The notes: a model not told the origin generated them from the sequence alone. A stretch of DNA of 64,000 bases from Porphyromonas vaginalis (GCF_958301595.1 NZ_CATQJU010000001.1:1116001-1180000); one strand, 5' to 3'. Counted from the stretch's first letter, positions 37,597-47,406 are shown. Numbers and translations are program-made.

Positions 37597-39009
37597 CTAC
37601 GCCATACCATCTACCTCGTCAGAGGAGGAGGGTAGGGAACTCTCTTCGACTATAGAGGTATCCGCAACAATCGCTTCGGCGGCAGCTGCCTCCTCCTGAG
37701 CTTTGCGCTCTTCCTCCAGTTGCTTATGGTACTCGTCTTCGCGGATCTGCCTTGTGATCGCTATGCAGGCACCGATGGCGATGGAGGTAGCCAGGAGCGA
37801 AGAACCTCCACGACTGATGAGCGGTAGCGTCTGACCGGTATTGGGTGAGATGCCCGTGACGACACACATGTGTATGATCGCCTGCGTGGTGTACATGATG
37901 CCTACGCCGAGGAGGAAGATGCGCTGCCAGCTGCGTTGCGATCGTGTCGCCCAGCGAGAGAGCTTGAAGAAGAGAAGGATATAGAGTAGCGGCACCCAGA
38001 TCATACCGATGAACCCAGTCTCCTCGATGATGATCGCATAGATAAAGTCGGAGTATGCCTCGGGGAGGATGTCTCGCTCCACACTATTGCCTGGGAAGAC
38101 GCCGGTACCATTGCTCCGTGCTATGGCTATGCGTGCGTGCTGCTCCTGAAAGTTGTCCTCGTCGATGACAAACTTACTGGAGTCAGACTTAGAGGTAAAG
38201 TCTTCGATACGTCCCTTCCAGCGCGCTGTACTACTGTTTTGCATGACGATGCTATCGGGCAGCAGTAAGAGACTAGCCACGAGTAGTGCGATGACACCAA
38301 GCCCAACGCCCCCAACGAGGAAGAGACTCTTGGAGAAGCCCGTCTGTACGACACCTATACCGAGAACGAATAAGGTAATGATGATACCCATCGAGAGACT
38401 CTCCTTGGCAACACAGATGAGTCCGATGGCGGTGAGCCCGCAGAAGAGGTAGAAGCGCTGGTTGTTAGTCAGCTCGCGTATAGAGAGGATGGCAGAGGCG
38501 AGGAAGATGACCCCTACCTTATAGAACTCAGAGGGTTGTATGCCTAGTAGCGTACGCTTCGCGTCATTGGTCTCTGTACCTATGAAGAGGGTTAAGATGA
38601 CGAGTGCGAAAGATCCGATGAAAATAAGGATCCCTACGGAGCGTGTCAAAGTACGGTTCATCCGTGAGAAACCCCACGCCACAATCACCGATATGATGAT
38701 ATGCTTAAGATGACCCGTAAAGGGTGCGTACAGGCTCTCCCCACGGTAAGCTAGTGTGCTGGTAGCACTATAGATGAAGAGTAGTGACGTGGCCAAGAAG
38801 GCAAAGTAGAGGAACCACAACGAGCGGTCGCCTGTAATGCGTGGCTTGCGTGGTTTCGTCTCTCCCTCGGTAGCACTCTGAGTACTCTCTTCGTCCAGCT
38901 CTGCACTCTCGTTGTCGGTCGGAACCGTCTCCTCACGGGGAGAGAAGTCGAAGATGTCCGAAGGGGTCGTGGTATCTTGGCTAGTATTGTGTTCGTCTTG
39001 TGGTATCAT
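37597..39009 (-). CDS. ftsW: Cell-division SEDS glycosyltransferase FtsW
   Basis: The 470-residue integral membrane protein belongs to the RodA/FtsW/SpoVE family, which polymerises lipid II for the septal wall. About ten hydrophobic helices start after residue 65, and the C-terminal signature SPNTGQTLPLISRGGSSLLAT is present. The N-terminal 65 residues are acidic and cytosolic, longer than in most FtsW. An acidic Ala/Glu-rich tail ends the protein. It closes the division cluster here; murG, murC, ftsQ, ftsA and ftsZ do not follow. Confidence 0.93.
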   Translation of the reverse strand: MIPQDEHNTSQDTTTPSDIFDFSPREETVPTDNESAELDEESTQSATEGETKPRKPRITGDRSLWFLYFAFLATSLLFIYSATSTLAYRGESLYAPFTGHLKHIIISVIVAWGFSRMNRTLTRSVGILIFIGSFALVILTLFIGTETNDAKRTLLGIQPSEFYKVGVIFLASAILSIRELTNNQRFYLFCGLTAIGLICVAKESLSMGIIITLFVLGIGVVQTGFSKSLFLVGGVGLGVIALLVASLLLLPDSIVMQNSSTARWKGRIEDFTSKSDSSKFVIDEDNFQEQHARIAIARSNGTGVFPGNSVERDILPEAYSDFIYAIIIEETGFIGMIWVPLLYILLFFKLSRWATRSQRSWQRIFLLGVGIMYTTQAIIHMCVVTGISPNTGQTLPLISRGGSSLLATSIAIGACIAITRQIREDEYHKQLEEERKAQEEAAAAEAIVADTSIVEESSLPSSSDEVDGMA

Positions 39010-39023
39010 AGAGAGTGGGTAGG

Positions 39024-40409
39024 CTAGAGCGATCTATCAGTATCACGTTGCTGCTGAGCGATGGCGAGCACCTCCGCTCTGAACTGGTCGCCACGATCTT
39101 CGTAGCAGGTAAAGAGGTCAAAGCTGGCGCAGGCTGGCGACAGCAATACGGTGTCTCCTGCCTTGGCCATCTGGCGAGCTGCCGCGATAGCGTCACGCAT
39201 GGAGGTAACCTCCTCGTGGCGAGGTATGACACTGTCGAAGCTGCGGTGGAGCTTGGCAGAGTCGGTCGTCATGTAGATCAGCCCGACGACCTTTTCCTTG
39301 ACTAGATCCATCAGATCGTTGTAGTCGTTGCCCTTGTCAGTGCCACCTAGTATGAGGATCGTCGGCTTGCGCATACTCTCGAGGGCATACCACGTGCTGT
39401 TGATGTTGGTCGCCTTGGAGTCGTTGATGTAGTCTACGCCATCGATGCTGGCGATATACTCTAGGCGGTGTGGCACATTGGTAAAGGTCTCTAGAGAGGC
39501 TCGTATGATCTCAGGCTTGATGCCTAAAGCTTGCGCAGCGCAACCGACGGCTAGGGCGTTCTGCACGTTGTGCTTGCCCGATAAGGCTAGAGCGCTCTCT
39601 GGCATCTCAACGACTGGCTCCTGAAGGGCAAAGCGTAGCTGTCCGTTGTGACTAGAAGCCACGACGGCATCGTCTGAAGAGGCTTCGGTAGAGAAGAAGA
39701 TTCGTCGTCCCGCTCCCATGCCTGGCTCCTTGAGTAGTCGCTGTGTCCAGTCGTCTTCGATCCATGAGATGAAGTAGTCGGTGGGCTCTTGGTTTTGCGT
39801 GATACGCATCTTAGCCCGAGCGTATAGCTCCATCTGATGGTCGTAGCGATCTAGATGGTCGGGCGTGATGTTGAGCAGGATCGCTATGTGTGCTCTAAAC
39901 TGGTACATGTGATCCAGCTGGAAGCTGCTCAGCTCGATCACATAGTAAGCGTGCGGAGCGAGTGCCACCTGACGAGCTAGACTGGTTCCCACATTGCCCG
40001 CCATAGAGACATCCAGTCCCGCATTGTGGAGCGTGTGGTAGAGCCAGTTGGTCGTAGTGGTCTTGCCGTTGCTCCCTGTGATAGCGATCATCATGCTGTT
40101 GCCAGCGTAGCGATAGGCGAACTCGATCTCACTGATGATCGGCGTCTGCTGCTCCGTGAGCTGTCGTATGAGCGGTGCGCTGTCGGGGATGCCAGGGCTT
40201 TTGATCACCTCCTGAGCAGATAAGATACGTGAGAAGGTGTGTCCGCCCTCCTCGTAGGGGATGCCGTACTGCTCCAGCTCTGCTTTGTATTGAGGCTTGA
40301 TCTGTCCCGAGTCAGAGACGAAGACAGGGAGCCCTTGCTGCTGAGCGAGGATGGCAGCTCCGACGCCACTCTCTCCAGCTCCTAGGATGATATATTCGTT
40401 GCGTTGCAT
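39024..40409 (-). CDS. murD: UDP-N-acetylmuramoylalanine--D-glutamate ligase
   Basis: The 461-residue cytosolic ligase adds D-Glu to UDP-MurNAc-Ala. An N-terminal Rossmann segment ILGAGESGVGAA, the ATP loop ITGSNGKTTTT and the later NDSKATNINST and GGTDKGND motifs are typical. It starts 28 bases after mraY. Confidence 0.96.
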   Translation of the reverse strand: MQRNEYIILGAGESGVGAAILAQQQGLPVFVSDSGQIKPQYKAELEQYGIPYEEGGHTFSRILSAQEVIKSPGIPDSAPLIRQLTEQQTPIISEIEFAYRYAGNSMMIAITGSNGKTTTTNWLYHTLHNAGLDVSMAGNVGTSLARQVALAPHAYYVIELSSFQLDHMYQFRAHIAILLNITPDHLDRYDHQMELYARAKMRITQNQEPTDYFISWIEDDWTQRLLKEPGMGAGRRIFFSTEASSDDAVVASSHNGQLRFALQEPVVEMPESALALSGKHNVQNALAVGCAAQALGIKPEIIRASLETFTNVPHRLEYIASIDGVDYINDSKATNINSTWYALESMRKPTILILGGTDKGNDYNDLMDLVKEKVVGLIYMTTDSAKLHRSFDSVIPRHEEVTSMRDAIAAARQMAKAGDTVLLSPACASFDLFTCYEDRGDQFRAEVLAIAQQQRDTDRSL

Positions 40410-40437
40410 ATCTGTGAGATCGTTGTAAGTCTATTAT

Positions 40438-41697
40438 TTATCGCATCTTAAGCGTGATGACTGTTAGTACAGCTAGCAGGATAGCTATAAGCCAAAAGCG
40501 AACGGTGATCTTAGCCTCTCGGATAGGTGCCAGAGGTCTCTGAATCAGGGCGTCGATACCGCTATTGCCCGCTTTCTGAAAGTGATGGTGCAGGGGCGAC
40601 ATCTTGAAGACTCGTCGGCCCGTCCCCGTGCGTCGCTTGGTAATCTTAAAGTATGCTTGCTGTATCAGTGAGGATAGTCCCTCGATGATAAAGAGGAAGC
40701 AGAGGATCGGTAGGAGTAGCTCCTTGCGAATGAGGATAGCCATCACGGCAATGATACTGCCGATGGCGAGGCTTCCCGTATCGCCCATGAAGACCTGCGC
40801 TGGATAAGCGTTGTACCAAAGGAAGCCAAAGGTGGCTCCCACGAAAGCTGCGCCAAAGATCACCAGCTCCTCAGCGCCTGGAATAAACATGATACTAAAG
40901 TATCGAGCAAGTGCTATGTGTGAGGAGACATAGGCGAGCACAGCCAGCGCCACGCCAGCAGGGGCTGCCGTCCCTGCGGCTAGTCCGTCCAGGCCATCCG
41001 TTAGGTTGACACAGTTAGAGATAAAGGTCACAATGAGGATGATGATGATCGAGAAGAGGATCCAGCCGACTAACTCGCGATGTGGCGTAGAGGCAGGGAC
41101 TAGCGATAGGTAGTCGAAGTTGTTGTTCTTAACAAAGGGAATGGTCGTCTGCGTATTCTTCGCCTCCTGACTAGAGAAGGTCACCTGCTCGATGCGTCCG
41201 TTGTTGATCACCTCTTGATTCTCACGAATGATAATGTCTGGGCTCAAGTAGAAGGTGAGAGCCACGACAACGCCTAGGAGTACCTGTCCGATGATTTTGT
41301 AACGCCCGTGGAGTCCCGCCTTGTTTTTCTTAAAGACCTTGATGTAGTCATCGATAAAGCCCAAGGCACCCATCGTAAGGGTCGTGAAGATCATCAGTTG
41401 TATGTAGACATTGTTGAGGCGGGCGAAGAGGAGCGTCGGGACAATGATCGCTATAATGATGATGATACCGCCCATCGTTGGGGTGCCTGTCTTCATAGCC
41501 TCACCCTCCAGTCCTAGCGTACGGACCACCTCGCCTATCTGCATGCGATGCAACCAGTGGATGATGCGTCGGCCGATGATCGTGCTGAAGATCAACGCTA
41601 GAATGAAGCTGACACCAGCCCGAAAGGTGACATACTGGGCTAGTCGCCAGCCTGGGACGTCGTTTGCTTGTAGCCAATCGTAGAGGTGATAAAGCAT
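40438..41697 (-). CDS. mraY: Phospho-N-acetylmuramoyl-pentapeptide transferase
   Basis: The 419-residue membrane enzyme makes lipid I. About ten transmembrane helices are seen. Signatures are KTGTPTMGGI, LGFIDDYIKV (the catalytic DD pair), NLTDGLDGLA and the C-terminal MSPLHHHFQKAG. A periplasmic insert around residues 155-205, with QEVINNGRIEQV, makes it longer than E. coli MraY, a feature I associate with Bacteroidota. Confidence 0.97.
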   Translation of the reverse strand: MLYHLYDWLQANDVPGWRLAQYVTFRAGVSFILALIFSTIIGRRIIHWLHRMQIGEVVRTLGLEGEAMKTGTPTMGGIIIIIAIIVPTLLFARLNNVYIQLMIFTTLTMGALGFIDDYIKVFKKNKAGLHGRYKIIGQVLLGVVVALTFYLSPDIIIRENQEVINNGRIEQVTFSSQEAKNTQTTIPFVKNNNFDYLSLVPASTPHRELVGWILFSIIIILIVTFISNCVNLTDGLDGLAAGTAAPAGVALAVLAYVSSHIALARYFSIMFIPGAEELVIFGAAFVGATFGFLWYNAYPAQVFMGDTGSLAIGSIIAVMAILIRKELLLPILCFLFIIEGLSSLIQQAYFKITKRRTGTGRRVFKMSPLHHHFQKAGNSGIDALIQRPLAPIREAKITVRFWLIAILLAVLTVITLKMR

Positions 41698-41762
41698 AGT
41701 GTGATGGGTAAGTTGGTAAGATTATAGGGGAAGGGGCTAAGTGAAGGATGAAGGGACGCTAT

Positions 41763-43265
41763 TTACGCCTGCTTCTCTTCTTTTGCAAAGATCTCTTGCA
41801 CTACCTCTTTGTCGTCGAAGTGGTGCTTGACCCCTTCGATCTCTTGATAGGTCTCATGACCCTTGCCAGCGATGACCACTAGGTCGCCACGTTGCGCAGC
41901 TGCGCAAGCGTCTGTGATTGCTTGGCGACGAGATACGTTGGTGTAGACCTCGTCGCGCTCCGCCTGGGGGATGCCCTCGAGCATCTGATCGATGATCGTC
42001 TGCGGATCCTCGGAGCGTGGATTGTCTGAGGTGAGGTAGAGACGGTCGCACATATTGTAGGCGATACGCCCCATCTCCGGACGTTTGCCCATATCCCGAT
42101 CACCGCCAGCGCCGACCACCACGTAGACCTGTGAGGCGTTAAGCTCGGAGACCGTCTTGAGGAGATTTTCCAAAGCGTCAGGCGTGTGCGCATAGTCCAC
42201 TACCACATGGTAACCTCTCGGGGAGGCGAGTAGGTCAAAGCGACCATTCACATGCTCCAGACTAGAGATGCCACGCAGTATCAAGCTCTTGTCTAGATCG
42301 GGTAGGAGGAGACGAGCCACACCGTAGACAGCCGTCACATTGTAAGCGTTGTAGCTCCCGACGAGCTTGATCTCTACCTCTTCGTTGTCCAGTAGTAGGG
42401 TAGAGCCGTCTACATACTGTCCCAGCAATTGAGCTGTATAGTCCGCATGGCTACGCATCGCATAGGTATGTAGATGGGCAGCGCAGTTTTGTACCATGAC
42501 ACTCCCGTTGCGATCATCCGCATTGACTAGCGCATAGGCACTTGGGGAGAGATTGTCAAAGAGCGACTTCTTTGCTGCAATGTAAGCCTGCATCGTGCCG
42601 TGGTAGTCCAGGTGATCACGTGTCAGATTGGTAAAGAGAGCTAGTGCAAAGGGCAACCCATAGACCCGCTGCTGTACCAAAGCGTGCGAAGAGACCTCCA
42701 TAAAGAGATAGCGACAGCCTGCATCGACCATATCGCGCATCACACGATGCAGCTCGAGAGCGTCAGGCGTCGTATGGGTGGCGGGATACTCCTTGTCGCC
42801 GATACGTATGCAGACCGTGCTAAAGAGTGCAGCTCGCATACCGAGCCAGTTCCACAGCTGATAGCATAGCGTAGCGGTGGTCGTCTTGCCATTGGTCCCC
42901 GTGACGCCTACGATCGTGAGCTGCCGCTCCGGACGATCATAGTAGACAGAAGCTAAGACAGCTATCGCCTTTGCCGTGTCAGTCACCGTGAGCCATGCTA
43001 CATCGTCAGAGAGGCTCTCGGGTCGTGGATGCTCAGTGACGATGATACGACAGCCCGCTGCAAGTGCCTTCGGGATGTAGTCGGCGCCGTCCACATGCAC
43101 ACCACGTAGTGCTACGAAGATGCATCCCTCAGCGGCACGACGTGAGTCCTGCTCGATAGAGGTCACTTGACACTGCTCCGTAGAGATGCTACCCGTGTTT
43201 GCTTGGCTCAGTAGATGCTCCTCGGTGAGTGCTACTATATAACTATTGAGTGGTTTGAGATTCAT
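41763..43265 (-). CDS. murE: UDP-MurNAc-tripeptide synthetase
   Basis: The 500-residue cytosolic ligase adds the third amino acid to UDP-MurNAc-Ala-D-Glu. The ATP loop is VGVTGTNGKTTT. In the C-terminal domain SDNPRSEDP matches the DNPR motif that marks meso-diaminopimelate-specific enzymes. It begins 24 bases after ftsI. Confidence 0.96.
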   Translation of the reverse strand: MNLKPLNSYIVALTEEHLLSQANTGSISTEQCQVTSIEQDSRRAAEGCIFVALRGVHVDGADYIPKALAAGCRIIVTEHPRPESLSDDVAWLTVTDTAKAIAVLASVYYDRPERQLTIVGVTGTNGKTTTATLCYQLWNWLGMRAALFSTVCIRIGDKEYPATHTTPDALELHRVMRDMVDAGCRYLFMEVSSHALVQQRVYGLPFALALFTNLTRDHLDYHGTMQAYIAAKKSLFDNLSPSAYALVNADDRNGSVMVQNCAAHLHTYAMRSHADYTAQLLGQYVDGSTLLLDNEEVEIKLVGSYNAYNVTAVYGVARLLLPDLDKSLILRGISSLEHVNGRFDLLASPRGYHVVVDYAHTPDALENLLKTVSELNASQVYVVVGAGGDRDMGKRPEMGRIAYNMCDRLYLTSDNPRSEDPQTIIDQMLEGIPQAERDEVYTNVSRRQAITDACAAAQRGDLVVIAGKGHETYQEIEGVKHHFDDKEVVQEIFAKEEKQA

Positions 43266-43289
43266 ATCTATCTAAAAGAGTATTCCACT

Positions 43290-45530
43290 TTACTGTCTAT
43301 GATTATTGCCTAGATGTAGGATCACCTTCTGTCCTGGGTGGATAGGCGTACCGATGGGAATGCTCTGCGCTAGGACTCGTCCATAGCCGACCAACTGTAC
43401 CTCCAGCCCCTGCAGACTAATCTGATAGACTGCTTCGCTGGGGGCTAACCCTACAAGTCGAGGCATCACCCCCTTAGAGTAGCGAGCCAGCGGATGTAGC
43501 TCCACCCCCTCACGGCCATACTGAGGTACGACCAATTGGTCAGACGCGACCTTGCTAGAGCCGTCGGATCTAACTTCGGGTATCTTGTAAGCCTTGACAA
43601 AGCTCTCGACACGCTTCTTCTCACCGCCAGCTAGCTCCAAGTGCTTCAGCCGCTCACTAGCCGGGTGAGGCGTGATCGTGTCTAGGAGGATAGGATTAGA
43701 GAGCGTGTAAATCTCCTCAGCGATACGCTTCACACCACGACCAGCTACGATACCGCCTGAGGCACGACCTGCGCCGTGAGGATTGACTACAAAGATGATG
43801 CAACTATACTTAGGATGATCGGAGGGAAAGTATCCGCAAAACGAAGTCATGTAGACCTCTCCGCTAGCACGATAACCTCCGCCACCATGGTTGCTCATCA
43901 GGGCTGTACCCGTCTTGCCACTGATAGAGATGAGATCAGAGCGTACGGGCCCTTTAGCAGTGCCTTGTAAGACTACATTGTCTAGCATGGAGCGTATTGA
44001 GTCGAGCGTAGCGGGCTTGCAGATATTCTCGTGCAGCACCTGTGGCTGAAACTCTTGGATCACCTTGCCCTCTGCATCCTCTACACGATCTACTAGATAG
44101 GGGCGCATGATACGTCCGCCGTTGGCGACACCGTTGTAGAAGTTGAGCGTATTGATCGCAGGTACCGAGATACCATAGCCACGGCTGATGCCTGGGATCG
44201 TTGAGTTACCGTAGCTCTTGTCCTCGGGCCGTATGATCGTTGGTGTAGCGACTCCCTCTAGACCTACATCTAGACGCTCCAGCAGTCCATAGTTGCTCAG
44301 GTGCTGATAGATCCCGTCGGGGTGCTCCACATACCCCTTGATCGCAATTTTAGCTAGGACGATATTACTAGAGTACCACAGTCCCTGCGCTACCGAGATA
44401 CGTCCATAGCCACCGCGATTGGCATTATGATCACGTATGTTGTAGCCTCCATACTTAAAGACTCCGTTTCCAGTGTCAATGGTATCGCTTGGCGTACAGA
44501 CCCCATCATCTAGTGCCGCCATCATAAAGGGCGTCTTCATCGTAGAGCCAGGCTCGTTGAGTGCGCTAAGGGCATAGTTGACCCCCTCATAGTAGCTCTC
44601 GCCACCCTTCGTCAGATTGGCCAAAGCCAGGATACGTCCCGTCTCTACCTCCATCAGGATAGCCCCTCCGTAGTCCGCCTCAAACTGTGTCATCTGCTCA
44701 TAGAGCGCACGGTGCACGATCTGCTGCAGATTCATATCTAGCGTGGTGTACACATTGTAGCCATCACGAGGCGGCTGCAGCGTGTTCTGTCGTGTAGACC
44801 CTGCTAGGTACTGCCTCACAGCCAATCCAGGCTCACCCCGCAGTAGGGTGTCAAAGCTCTGCTCTAGACCATACTCTCCCTGCGTGAGATCTCCCTTGAC
44901 CTCCTTGTAGACGCTCCCTATCGTACGTCTCGCTAGCTCACCATAAGGTCTGTCACGTAGTGCACGCTCCTCATGCGTCAGCCCATTTCTGAGCGGCCCA
45001 CGGCGACGCACTATACGACCCTTGCGCTCTACCGTCATCATCAGTGGATAGGACTGCTTAAGTCGCTGGTACTCCACATGGCTCACCTCGTAGGGGTATA
45101 TAGATACGTAGCGATAGCCTGGTTGCTTATGCTGCGCCTTGCGATAGCCCTCACGAAGTCGCTTGCGTAGTGCCTGGTAGGTAGCTTGCTCACCCTTCTC
45201 CCAGAGACTCATCTGGTAGGCTAGCGAGTCTAGCTGCTTGTAGAGCGAGTCGGGTTCCATCTGCTGAATAGCCTCTGCGCCAAAGTCTAGGTAAAGCTTG
45301 TACGCAGGCTTGCTAATAGCCACGATGTGTCCGTCTGACGAAATGATGTTGCCACGTAGTGGTGAGATTGTCACCGTGTCTGGACGATGAAAGTTTTGCG
45401 CCATCAGACGCCAGGTAGGGCCCTCGACGAAGATGATGCCGATCACCTTGATAAAGATCCATAGAGTCATCAAGATGGCCAGGAAGCCTAATGTGCGGTA
45501 GCGAGCTATGATAGGACTGTGTTTTGACAT
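43290..45530 (-). CDS. ftsI: Septal peptidoglycan transpeptidase FtsI/PBP2B with PASTA-like tail
   Basis: The 746-residue class B penicillin-binding protein has one N-terminal membrane anchor (about 13-34). The pedestal domain follows. The transpeptidase domain has SxxK in EPGSTMKTP, SxN in YSSNIV and KTG in ISGKTGTAL. The last 70 residues (PRLVGLAPSEAVYQISLQGLEVQLVG) look like a PASTA domain, as in SpoVD-type proteins. It cross-links septal wall together with FtsW. It begins 30 bases after the FtsL-like gene. Confidence 0.94.
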   Translation of the reverse strand: MSKHSPIIARYRTLGFLAILMTLWIFIKVIGIIFVEGPTWRLMAQNFHRPDTVTISPLRGNIISSDGHIVAISKPAYKLYLDFGAEAIQQMEPDSLYKQLDSLAYQMSLWEKGEQATYQALRKRLREGYRKAQHKQPGYRYVSIYPYEVSHVEYQRLKQSYPLMMTVERKGRIVRRRGPLRNGLTHEERALRDRPYGELARRTIGSVYKEVKGDLTQGEYGLEQSFDTLLRGEPGLAVRQYLAGSTRQNTLQPPRDGYNVYTTLDMNLQQIVHRALYEQMTQFEADYGGAILMEVETGRILALANLTKGGESYYEGVNYALSALNEPGSTMKTPFMMAALDDGVCTPSDTIDTGNGVFKYGGYNIRDHNANRGGYGRISVAQGLWYSSNIVLAKIAIKGYVEHPDGIYQHLSNYGLLERLDVGLEGVATPTIIRPEDKSYGNSTIPGISRGYGISVPAINTLNFYNGVANGGRIMRPYLVDRVEDAEGKVIQEFQPQVLHENICKPATLDSIRSMLDNVVLQGTAKGPVRSDLISISGKTGTALMSNHGGGGYRASGEVYMTSFCGYFPSDHPKYSCIIFVVNPHGAGRASGGIVAGRGVKRIAEEIYTLSNPILLDTITPHPASERLKHLELAGGEKKRVESFVKAYKIPEVRSDGSSKVASDQLVVPQYGREGVELHPLARYSKGVMPRLVGLAPSEAVYQISLQGLEVQLVGYGRVLAQSIPIGTPIHPGQKVILHLGNNHRQ

Positions 45531-45560
45531 AGAGCGTGTATACGTTAGAGTGGGTAGAGA

Positions 45561-46280
45561 TTATTTCTTGTTATCACGATAGAGGATGATCGACTGCTGC
45601 GAAGGTGCCTCAAGATCTGAGCCCATCGCCTGAAGTTGCTGCTCGAAGTTGCCCCCGATGCTACGACGCGTTAGTTCGCTGACGCTTTCCATGTGCTTGT
45701 AGGTCAGGTCTTTGACTCGTGTTTCCAGCTTGTCTATATGACGGCGCTTGTCGATGATCAGATAGTTGCTCGTGACATGTATTAGTCCCATCAAGAAGAT
45801 CGTGATAAAGACGGGTATGTACTTCCTAAAGGCTGGTAGCTCTAGTGCATCGCCACCTAGCCAGAACCATAGCCCACGCGAAGAACGCTTACGAGTAGAC
45901 TGGTCAGACTCTTCGGAGGGTTCTTCCTCGATATCCTCTTCATCCTCCTCTTCGACAGCTTCCTCCTCAAGCTCTTCAGAGGTGAACAGAGCTTCAGGAG
46001 CCTCAGGCACTTCAGGAGTCTCAGGCTCCGCTAGGGGAGTAGACTCTAGCGTGACGGGGTCACGGGGCGCCTCTTCGTCAGCGGGATCCATAGTGGCGGG
46101 TGCGAAGTCGCTCTGAGTGTCTGTGTCGACAGCTTCAGAAGAGACCTCCTCATCTAGGAGATCACCCAGCAGAGGCCTCGGCTGAGGATCTATCGCAGAC
46201 TCTTCAGTAGCTACTGGTGTAGGCTCCTGTAGCTCCTCCTCTAGGTCATCCTCAAAGTATGTGTCGTCTATCTTAACCAT
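45561..46280 (-). CDS. FtsL-like cell-division protein with acidic N-terminal extension
   Basis: The 239-residue protein has a long acidic region (residues 1-130, rich in Glu, Asp, Pro and Ser), one transmembrane helix (about 152-170, YIPVFITIFLMGLIHV) and a periplasmic coiled-coil segment (DKLETRVKDLTYKHMESVSELTRR). The layout and place between rsmH and ftsI identify it as the Bacteroidota FtsL, which helps activate FtsWI. Ordinary FtsL has a short cytosolic end, so the acidic tail is notable. Confidence 0.82.
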   Translation of the reverse strand: MVKIDDTYFEDDLEEELQEPTPVATEESAIDPQPRPLLGDLLDEEVSSEAVDTDTQSDFAPATMDPADEEAPRDPVTLESTPLAEPETPEVPEAPEALFTSEELEEEAVEEEDEEDIEEEPSEESDQSTRKRSSRGLWFWLGGDALELPAFRKYIPVFITIFLMGLIHVTSNYLIIDKRRHIDKLETRVKDLTYKHMESVSELTRRSIGGNFEQQLQAMGSDLEAPSQQSIILYRDNKK

Positions 46281-46293
46281 CTTATCATCTCAC

Positions 46294-47310
46294 TCAAATA
46301 TCCTCACGACGCTCAGCAACACGTAGCTTAGCACTGCGAGCACGATTATTATCCGCTATCTCATCCGCCGAGGGTGTGATAGCTTTTTTTGTGATCACAC
46401 GTAGAGGCGCAGGGGTCGATAAAGGCATACCTGCCAACGCCTCATTGGGCTGCTCGAAGCTTCCTAGACGGAAGAAATCCTTGACCATACGATCCTCCAG
46501 CGAGTGGTAAGAGATGATCGCTATGCGACCCCCCGGCTTGAGGAGGCGCACGGAGTCGCTCAGCAGTTGACGCAGAGCACCCAGCTCATCATTCACCTCA
46601 ATGCGCAGTGCCTGGAAGATACGGCTCAACTTATTGCGCAGCTGAGGCCCTCCCTTAGGTAAGACTGGCGTCAGCACCTCCATCAGCGAGGCGATCGTCG
46701 GGTAGCCCACGGCACGATGCGACACCAGCAAGGCTGCGATGCGACGAGCATCATGGAGCTCACCATAATAATATAGTATATCAGCCAGCTGCTCCTCGCT
46801 GTAGCTCAGTAAGAGGTCACGAGCCGTAACGCCCGACCGGCTATTCATACGCATATCGGGCATCGCCTCCTCATAGCGAAAGCTAAAGCCTCGCTCCTCG
46901 CTATCGAAGTGATGTGACGAGACCCCTAGATCTGCCAAGATCCCATCGACCTGCCCTGAGAGTTCCCAATAGTCGAGCCACTGTCCTAAGTAGCGAAAGT
47001 TTGTCGCCACAAAGTGGTAGCGACTATCCGTAGGGGCATTGACCACCGCATCAGGATCTTGATCGAGCCCGATACAGCGCCCCTCGGGAGCGAGTCGCTC
47101 GAGGAGGGCACGCGAGTGTCCCCCGCCACCCATCGTGACATCTACATAGAGACCACTGGGTGTCGTGACCAATAAGTCGAGAGAATCCTCACAGAGGACA
47201 GCCGTGTGATAGAGCTTAGCGGACAAGGGAGTAAAAGGTGATAGTGTGATAAGTGTTTGACAGATAGCTCCGTGCGCTTCTGACGAAGACGGGTCGATCG
47301 CCTTACTCAC
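46294..47310 (-). CDS. rsmH: 16S rRNA (cytosine-1402-N4)-methyltransferase
   Basis: The enzyme (MraW) methylates C1402 in the ribosomal P site. Motifs: VDVTMGGGGHSRALLERL (SAM loop), GLDQDPDA, GILADLGVSSHHFDSEERGFSF and the end part IAIISYHSLEDRMVKDFF. The frame from 47310 gives 338 residues, with about 30 extra residues before the usual YHxxVL start. The promoter box at 47321-47328 would place transcription almost at that codon, so a downstream start such as TTG at 47226 is possible. First gene of the cluster; no mraZ precedes it. Confidence 0.94.
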   Translation of the reverse strand: MSKAIDPSSSEAHGAICQTLITLSPFTPLSAKLYHTAVLCEDSLDLLVTTPSGLYVDVTMGGGGHSRALLERLAPEGRCIGLDQDPDAVVNAPTDSRYHFVATNFRYLGQWLDYWELSGQVDGILADLGVSSHHFDSEERGFSFRYEEAMPDMRMNSRSGVTARDLLLSYSEEQLADILYYYGELHDARRIAALLVSHRAVGYPTIASLMEVLTPVLPKGGPQLRNKLSRIFQALRIEVNDELGALRQLLSDSVRLLKPGGRIAIISYHSLEDRMVKDFFRLGSFEQPNEALAGMPLSTPAPLRVITKKAITPSADEIADNNRARSAKLRVAERREDI

Positions 47311-47320
47311 GGAGTTACTG

Positions 47321-47328
47321 CAAAGGTA
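47321..47328 (-). promoter_or_regulatory. Promoter -7 box (TACCTTTG) of the division/cell-wall cluster
   Basis: Minus strand TACCTTTG directly in front of rsmH. The upstream side, where a -33 box would be, is filled by heptad repeats. Confidence 0.6.
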
Positions 47329-47336
47329 ATCAAATT

Positions 47337-47406
47337 AGAGATTAGAAGTTAGAGGTTAGAGGTTAGAAATTAGAGATTAGAAGTTAGAGGTTAGAGATTA
47401 GAGGGG
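47337..47406. repeat. Heptanucleotide tandem repeat next to the rsmH promoter
   Basis: Nine successive 7-bp units of the form AGARRTT in perfect phase from 47337 to 47399, followed by a tenth, AGAGGGG. Similar heptads occur inside R1 (from 7095), R2 and R3. Confidence 0.9.
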
